Part shown: piece after piece, positions 6,957 to 10,250 of the stretch
Position numbering within the stretch: the first letter of the stretch is position 1
Layout of the letters: each line of letters opens with the position of its first letter
From: Actinomycetota bacterium
Lineage (GTDB): Bacteria > Actinomycetota > Humimicrobiia > Humimicrobiales > Humimicrobiaceae
Assembly: GCA_023475715.1 (NCBI GenBank)
Contig: JAMCVO010000752.1
Coordinates: 1-10,250 of the forward strand
Direction: 5' to 3'
DNA length: 10,250 nt
Notes under the pieces: generated by a model
What the model saw: only the letters and a program-made list of their open reading frames with translations
Told to the model about the DNA's origin: nothing
Databases searched by the model: none
Translations under genes and position numbers: made by a program

Positions 6957-7934
6957 TTAAAATTTATAAATATTTGTACCTTTCCCTAACTCATCTCCAA
7001 GCTCAGCGGCAAATGCTTTGGTTTGTTCAATAATATCTATATTAACTTCTTTACTCCATTCCTCTATTAATTTTTTAGTAATTTTACCCATTTTCCCATC
7101 TCCGATAGTTAAACCCTGGATTTTTGTACAGGGCAGCATTGAAATTCCGGCAGAAGTAAAGAAAGCCTCATCTGCATTAATTACATCATATAATTCAATA
7201 TTCTTTTCTGTAACAGGTATGCCGGTTTTTAATGCCAGCTCCATTATATATTGCCTTGTAATTCCTCTTAAGATATTTCTTCCTTCTGGTGTAATCAACC
7301 TGCCATCTTTAACTATAAAAAAATTAGAACCTGTTCCTTCAGCAATAAATCCGTCAGGATCTGTCAATAGAGCCCAAGCATTTGGATCATTTAGCATTGA
7401 CACTTCCAGATTAGCCAATAAAAAATGAAGCCTGCTTCTGCTTTTAATCTTACACTCCAGATATTGTGCCGGGATAGCATGCTGCCTGGGAACTACTGCA
7501 TGAATTCCATCATCATAAAAGTGTGCCAGACTTTCAACCGTCCACTTTACAGGAAAATCTGTGATTATTACTGTAGGCTCGACTTTTCCATTAAAAATTT
7601 TACTATACATGGCAAGCGGTCCTCTGGAAATATCTATCATAATTCTATGCTCATCTGTAGGTAAAAATGCCGGTTTATTTTTCTCAATGGTTTTATTTAC
7701 CAACTCTTCCATTTCATCTATGGTTTCCTTTAATGGAATTTTCAATTCTTTTATCCCTCTATATAACCTTTCCAGGTGTTCCCGAAGTTTAAATTGTTTG
7801 CCATTAAATGAACGAGTCATTTCAAATACCATATCTCCAAACATAAGAGCAGAATCATATACGGATACTTTTGTTTCTGCTTCGGAAACAAAATTTCCAT
7901 TAACATATGCCAATCTCTCTTTTACTTTTTCCAT
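6957..7934 (-). CDS. Class IV PLP-dependent aminotransferase (branched-chain/D-amino-acid transaminase fold)
   Basis: This 325-aa protein is fold-type IV. It starts with YVNGNFV and DSALMFGDMVFEMTRSFNG (27-45), has HLERLYRG at 53-60, the Schiff-base Lys164 in CKIKSRSRL, PLP-binding Glu199 in EGTGSNFF, and GITR near 225. The KIKS motif is closer to D-amino-acid transaminase and 4-amino-4-deoxychorismate-lyase-like members than to the classic BCAT motif. The protein is longer than D-amino-acid transaminase (about 280 aa), with a ~25-residue C-terminal extension ending GKGTNIYKF. The reaction is amino transfer to a 2-oxo acid, with the substrate unknown. ATG 7932-7934 is preceded by AAAGGG ten bases upstream. 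The 26-codon mini-ORF 30 bases upstream and the 2-oxoacid dehydrogenase remnant beyond it suggest an eroded amino-acid or keto-acid operon. Confidence 0.9.
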   Translation of the reverse strand: MEKVKERLAYVNGNFVSEAETKVSVYDSALMFGDMVFEMTRSFNGKQFKLREHLERLYRGIKELKIPLKETIDEMEELVNKTIEKNKPAFLPTDEHRIMIDISRGPLAMYSKIFNGKVEPTVIITDFPVKWTVESLAHFYDDGIHAVVPRQHAIPAQYLECKIKSRSRLHFLLANLEVSMLNDPNAWALLTDPDGFIAEGTGSNFFIVKDGRLITPEGRNILRGITRQYIMELALKTGIPVTEKNIELYDVINADEAFFTSAGISMLPCTKIQGLTIGDGKMGKITKKLIEEWSKEVNIDIIEQTKAFAAELGDELGKGTNIYKF

Positions 7935-7964
7935 AACTCCACAACCCTTTCTTTATTAACGCTT

Positions 7965-8045
7965 TTATTTTACTGCTGTCTTTTTATATCTACCAAAGTG
8001 TTTCACTGGATATAGATCAGGATCTAAGCTGCTATTGATAATCAT
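7965..8045 (-). pseudogene. 26-aa coding-like remnant upstream of aminotransferase IV
   Basis: An ATG frame gives 26 residues, starting MIINSSLDPDLYP and ending GRYKKTAVK before TAA. It is richer in codon-like content than its AT background and the frame is open upstream to about 8088 (through QVSG). It looks like the last part of a lost gene. The family is not recognised, and a random ORF is possible. Confidence 0.25.
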
Positions 8046-8088
8046 CCCAGATACTTGAAAATATAAATATAACAAGAAAATTATCAAT

Positions 8089-8205
8089 TTATGCTATCTT
8101 TTTAATCGCATCCAATATATCGCTTTCCTGTGGTAGGACAAATTTCTCAAAAAACCTGATTTTTACCATCGTTTTCAACATGTTAATAATTGTTTCTGTT
8201 TTCAT
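8089..8205 (-). pseudogene. Remnant of 2-oxoacid dehydrogenase E1: alpha-subunit start fused to beta-subunit end
   Basis: A 38-codon frame begins at ATG 8203-8205 with AAGGA six bases upstream. Its first part, NMLKTMVKIRFFEKFV, matches the N-terminal helix pattern of TPP-dependent E1-alpha subunits (pyruvate, acetoin and branched-chain dehydrogenases usually have 'YRTMVRIRRFEE'). The last part, LPQESDILDAIKKIA then TAA, looks like the C-terminal end of E1-beta subunits ('LPSVEDIVEAVKKV'). The two genes normally lie next to each other, alpha first, so one deletion from early alpha to late beta would leave exactly this in-frame fusion. Everything catalytic is missing, including the TPP site. 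The first half of the assignment is stronger than the second. Confidence 0.5.
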
Positions 8206-8402
8206 AAAACTTCCTTTTTAGAATAGTAATATTTCCATTTTTATAAAATAAATTTTAAATTAACATAAAATCATATTTATGATAATTACTTATTCACAAT
8301 ACATATAAAGGAATTTAAAACAATTTATAAACTCTTATTTATTTTTAACGATTTTATTCCTCTGTTATAATCTATTGTAATTAAAAAACTAATTTCAATT
8401 TA
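8206..8402. other. AT-rich leader between the promoter and the E1 remnant
   Basis: This stretch holds no gene. It is very AT-rich (8281-8340 has 10 G/C of 60) and carries the ribosome site of the E1 remnant at its left edge. It would be the untranslated leader of the transcript started near 8423. No riboswitch or hairpin was recognised. Confidence 0.4.
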
Positions 8403-8427
8403 TACATTATATATTATATATAATGTA
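8403..8427. promoter_or_regulatory. Operator-like perfect palindrome upstream of the aminotransferase IV region
   Basis: TACATTATATAT, one T, then ATATATAATGTA form a perfect 25-bp palindrome centred on 8415. It lies two bases downstream of the -10 box at 8430-8435 on the minus strand, the same arrangement as at 6116-6135, and shares 18 consecutive bases with that region. It could be a second operator of the GntR regulator. Confidence 0.6.
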
Positions 8428-8593
8428 ATATAATATCAAAATTATAATAAATTATCAAATAAATTACTAATTTATAAAATCTTTCCCAAAAATTTTTCAA
8501 TCCTACGTTATCAGGCCTATTGCTCAATTTTACAACCTCATCAATAAGTGATGACGGAAAGCTGGTTTTTGTATTGCCTCGATCATAAACCAC
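8414..8593 (-). pseudogene. 59-codon coding-like ORF or remnant after the MFS gene
   Basis: GTG 8591-8593 with GGGGAG nine bases upstream opens a 59-aa frame. The first ~43 residues, with parts DRGNTKTSFPSSLIDEVVK and SNRPDNVGLKNFWERF, look like real protein. The rest (IYLIIYYNFD) is AT-derived and runs into the promoter and palindrome at 8403-8458. That overlap argues for a truncated gene whose tail is accidental reading. No family is recognised. It lies 60 bases after the MFS stop. Confidence 0.35.
8430..8458 (-). promoter_or_regulatory. Sigma-A-type promoter upstream of the E1 remnant and aminotransferase IV
   Basis: On the minus strand, TTGATA (8453-8458), a 17-base spacer and TATTAT (8430-8435) form a good housekeeping promoter. 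Transcription would start near 8423 inside the palindrome and run through the E1 remnant to aminotransferase IV, about 490 bases on. Confidence 0.55.
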
Positions 8594-8653
8594 TTTTAGC
8601 TTCTCCCCTTGTTACCCAAAATTAATATAATAAATTTAAATTAATGATATATT

Positions 8654-9949
8654 TCACCGGATGGTCTGGCCGGCATCGATACTAATATTTTGTGTTTTAT
8701 TCAGGAAAAGTATAATAACTGAAATGCCGGTAAAAATAATACTTACTAAAAATAAAATTCTATAACTTGTCAGAGTTACTCCAAAAATACTAATATTTAT
8801 TTGCAAACTGTTAAAATATTTTATTAATAATCCTCCAATAATTGGGGCAAGGATAGCTCCAAGTCCTCCTGCCATTGACTGCAAAGAATTATAAACAGAT
8901 TTTTTGCCGGTTTTCGCATAATCAAATATCACCCCAACACCGCTTAAAAGCCAAGAAGATTCGTAAAATCCGGTTAAAAAATAGATAATATAATAAATGA
9001 AGTAATAATCACTTTTACTTATCGAAAAGAGTACCGGTATAATTAATCCCAACAGCAAAGAATATTTATATACTGTATAATTGCCAAACTTTTTTGTTAA
9101 ATATCCTGCGATCTTATAGCCTATCAGTGCTACTACAAGAGACACATTAAGCAGTTTTGCTATCTGGAAATAGCCTATTTGTATTTCTTCTAAAAGAAAC
9201 AATACAATAAAAGGAACTATCATTGTGCTTCCAAAAGCTTTAAAAAATTGAGATATTAATATAATATAGAATTTTTCACCGAATATGCATCTTCTGACAT
9301 TTCTTAAATAATTTTTTATTTCAAATTTCTTTTGTTCATTTCCTGAAGGTATCGGCATTCTAATAATTGACAAAGTACTGGCTATACCTAAAAAAGAAGC
9401 AATTGAAAACACAATGATAAAATTTAATATACCCGGATTATTTCCCAGGTATCTTCCCGCTAAAAAGTTTGCTGCAAATGCTGCTATGCCGCCAATTATC
9501 AGCCTGTTGGCAAAAAAAGAATACCAGTCTCTTTTACTGACTATACTGTTAAGCCAGGGCAATAAAATCGTAATGCTTGAAACATATAATAAAAAAAACA
9601 GGAAAGCGAAAACTATTATGGCAACTTTTAGATTGCCTTGCATGGAATAAGTAAAATAACCCAGAATTACACTCACATAAAAAAACAGCACAGAGGCTAT
9701 AAAGATAGAAATAAAAAGTAATCTTATCCTCTTAATACTTTCATAAAGCCAAGATGCAAATATTGAAAATAAGGAGCAGCTGCCCATAAGTCCGTTCATT
9801 ATTCCGATTTCCAATGTGCTGAGCCCCGCTTTTCTTGCAAAACCTGTAAAAAAAGATCCGATAGCTATCGCACCAAATGCTGAATAGAGAAACATTTGCA
9901 GATGGGAAAGATTTGTTTTTCTAAGGAAATTAACTTTTAGGTTAGCCAA
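8654..9949 (-). CDS. Major facilitator superfamily transporter, 12 TM
   Basis: This 431-aa protein has twelve hydrophobic segments: roughly 19-40, 48-68, 77-99, 109-133, 148-167, 174-196, a charged loop (GNEQKKFEIKNYLRNVRR, about 200-217), then six more to ~420. This is the 6+6 layout of MFS permeases. The loop after segment 2 (ASWLYESIKRIR) holds a weakened motif A. It lies in the cytoplasmic membrane; sugar or organic-acid uptake is inferred from context only. The start codon is TTG (9947-9949); the next Met lies inside the first membrane segment without a ribosome site, while TAGAG is six bases before TTG. Its upstream region holds the second copy of the catabolic promoter repeat, so it is probably co-regulated with the cluster at 5989. 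The stop is TGA. Confidence 0.87.
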   Translation of the reverse strand: MANLKVNFLRKTNLSHLQMFLYSAFGAIAIGSFFTGFARKAGLSTLEIGIMNGLMGSCSLFSIFASWLYESIKRIRLLFISIFIASVLFFYVSVILGYFTYSMQGNLKVAIIVFAFLFFLLYVSSITILLPWLNSIVSKRDWYSFFANRLIIGGIAAFAANFLAGRYLGNNPGILNFIIVFSIASFLGIASTLSIIRMPIPSGNEQKKFEIKNYLRNVRRCIFGEKFYIILISQFFKAFGSTMIVPFIVLFLLEEIQIGYFQIAKLLNVSLVVALIGYKIAGYLTKKFGNYTVYKYSLLLGLIIPVLFSISKSDYYFIYYIIYFLTGFYESSWLLSGVGVIFDYAKTGKKSVYNSLQSMAGGLGAILAPIIGGLLIKYFNSLQINISIFGVTLTSYRILFLVSIIFTGISVIILFLNKTQNISIDAGQTIR

Positions 9950-10123
9950 TTTTTACTCTACTTATAAAATTTTGATATTTTATAGAAGAATTTTATATTA
10001 TAACAAAATGGATATAATTTTGGATTTGAATTATATTTTTAATTCAGATGTTTATCTAATACCCTGTGCATACACCTCTTAGCTATCTGCTTTAACTATC
10101 AGAGAACACCATAAAAAGTTGTT
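9950..10123. other. Leader between the repeated promoter and the MFS gene
   Basis: The stretch is mostly AT. One minus-strand frame between a TAG and a TAA (10039-10092) reads LKQIAKRCMHRVLDKHLN, with an ATG at 10069-10071 and AGAGG just upstream. It could be the tail of a lost gene but is too short to call. No hairpin or riboswitch was seen. The MFS transcript would have an untranslated leader of about 245 bases. Confidence 0.35.
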
Positions 10124-10179
10124 TTTTAATTTCCTTTTAAATTTAACTTTACTAAATAATAAACTTGGATTATAGTTTT

Positions 10180-10199
10180 ATATATTATATATAATATAT
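10180..10199. promoter_or_regulatory. Operator-like palindrome, copy 2, at the MFS promoter
   Basis: Identical to the 20-bp palindrome at 6116-6135. On the minus strand it lies directly after the -10 at 10201-10206 and would cover the MFS transcription start. Confidence 0.6.
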
Positions 10200-10200
10200 G

Positions 10201-10229
10201 ATGCTATAATATTTAATATGAAGCGTCAA
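10201..10229 (-). promoter_or_regulatory. Promoter of the MFS gene (copy 2 of the repeat)
   Basis: TTGACG (10224-10229), 17 bases, TAGCAT (10201-10206) on the minus strand, identical to copy 1. The plus-strand extended -10 is also copied (10202-10210), so a plus-strand gene may lie beyond the window. Confidence 0.5.
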
Positions 10230-10250
10230 GCCTAAAATGCTAAAAATAGA

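Larger units (their letters stand above)
10124..10250. repeat. 127-bp direct repeat, copy 2, cut by the window end
   Basis: Exact copy of 6060-6186. It sits upstream of the MFS gene in the same orientation as copy 1 sits upstream of the glycosidase operon. It runs to the very last base, so its true length, and whether a second gntR-like gene follows, cannot be seen. Confidence 0.97.

Noticed and set aside
7561..7959. 132-codon plus-strand frame over aminotransferase IV
   Set aside because: It is a shadow of a clear class IV aminotransferase and shows no motif of its own.
1..10250. CRISPR array, tRNA, rRNA, phage or defence genes
   Set aside because: No evenly spaced short repeats, no tRNA-like cloverleaf and no such protein families were seen on either strand.

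Overview
The window is AT-rich DNA from a low-GC bacterium using Shine-Dalgarno starts. Several tight minus-strand gene sets, PLP aminotransferases and a GntR/FCD regulator suggest an anaerobic Firmicutes- or Atribacterota-like heterotroph, but nothing here fixes the taxonomy. It looks like an accessory catabolic island, not a housekeeping region.

Layout. A minus-strand cluster runs from 5989 down to 9: a GC-richer TIM-barrel glycosidase-like protein, a VOC/glyoxalase-fold enzyme, a class III PLP aminotransferase, a ~330-bp gap holding a decayed coding remnant, an SDR oxidoreductase, an HpcH/HpaI-type aldolase, and a 98-aa URO-D-like N-terminal fragment that stops 9 bases from the window edge. 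Divergent from this cluster, a GntR-family FCD-domain regulator (6308-6931) reads on the plus strand. Convergent with it is a class IV (BCAT/D-amino-acid transaminase fold) aminotransferase (6957-7934). Upstream of that lies a 719-bp stretch with no intact large gene but several short remnants, including what looks like an in-frame fusion of the start of a 2-oxoacid dehydrogenase E1-alpha gene to the end of an E1-beta gene. A 12-TM MFS transporter (8654-9949) follows, then a leader that ends in a second exact copy of the promoter region of the first cluster.

How it may work together. AT-rich perfect palindromes sit at equivalent places, immediately downstream of minus-strand -10 boxes, in front of the glycosidase cluster (6116-6135), the aminotransferase IV region (8403-8427) and the MFS gene (10180-10199). 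A related palindrome (6207-6225) sits between the likely -35 and -10 of the regulator gene. The simplest reading is one local regulon: the GntR/FCD protein represses its own gene, an uptake transporter and two catabolic operons. The product set (transporter, glycosidase-like protein, dehydrogenase, aldolase, two aminotransferases) would suit import and breakdown of a sugar-acid or amino-sugar type compound; the substrate is not determined by the sequence.

Caution. The right end of the window is an exact 127-bp repeat of 6060-6186, and 127 is a common maximum k-mer size of short-read assemblers. The repeat may be a real duplicated promoter, but its end may also mark a graph break, so what lies to the right is uncertain.
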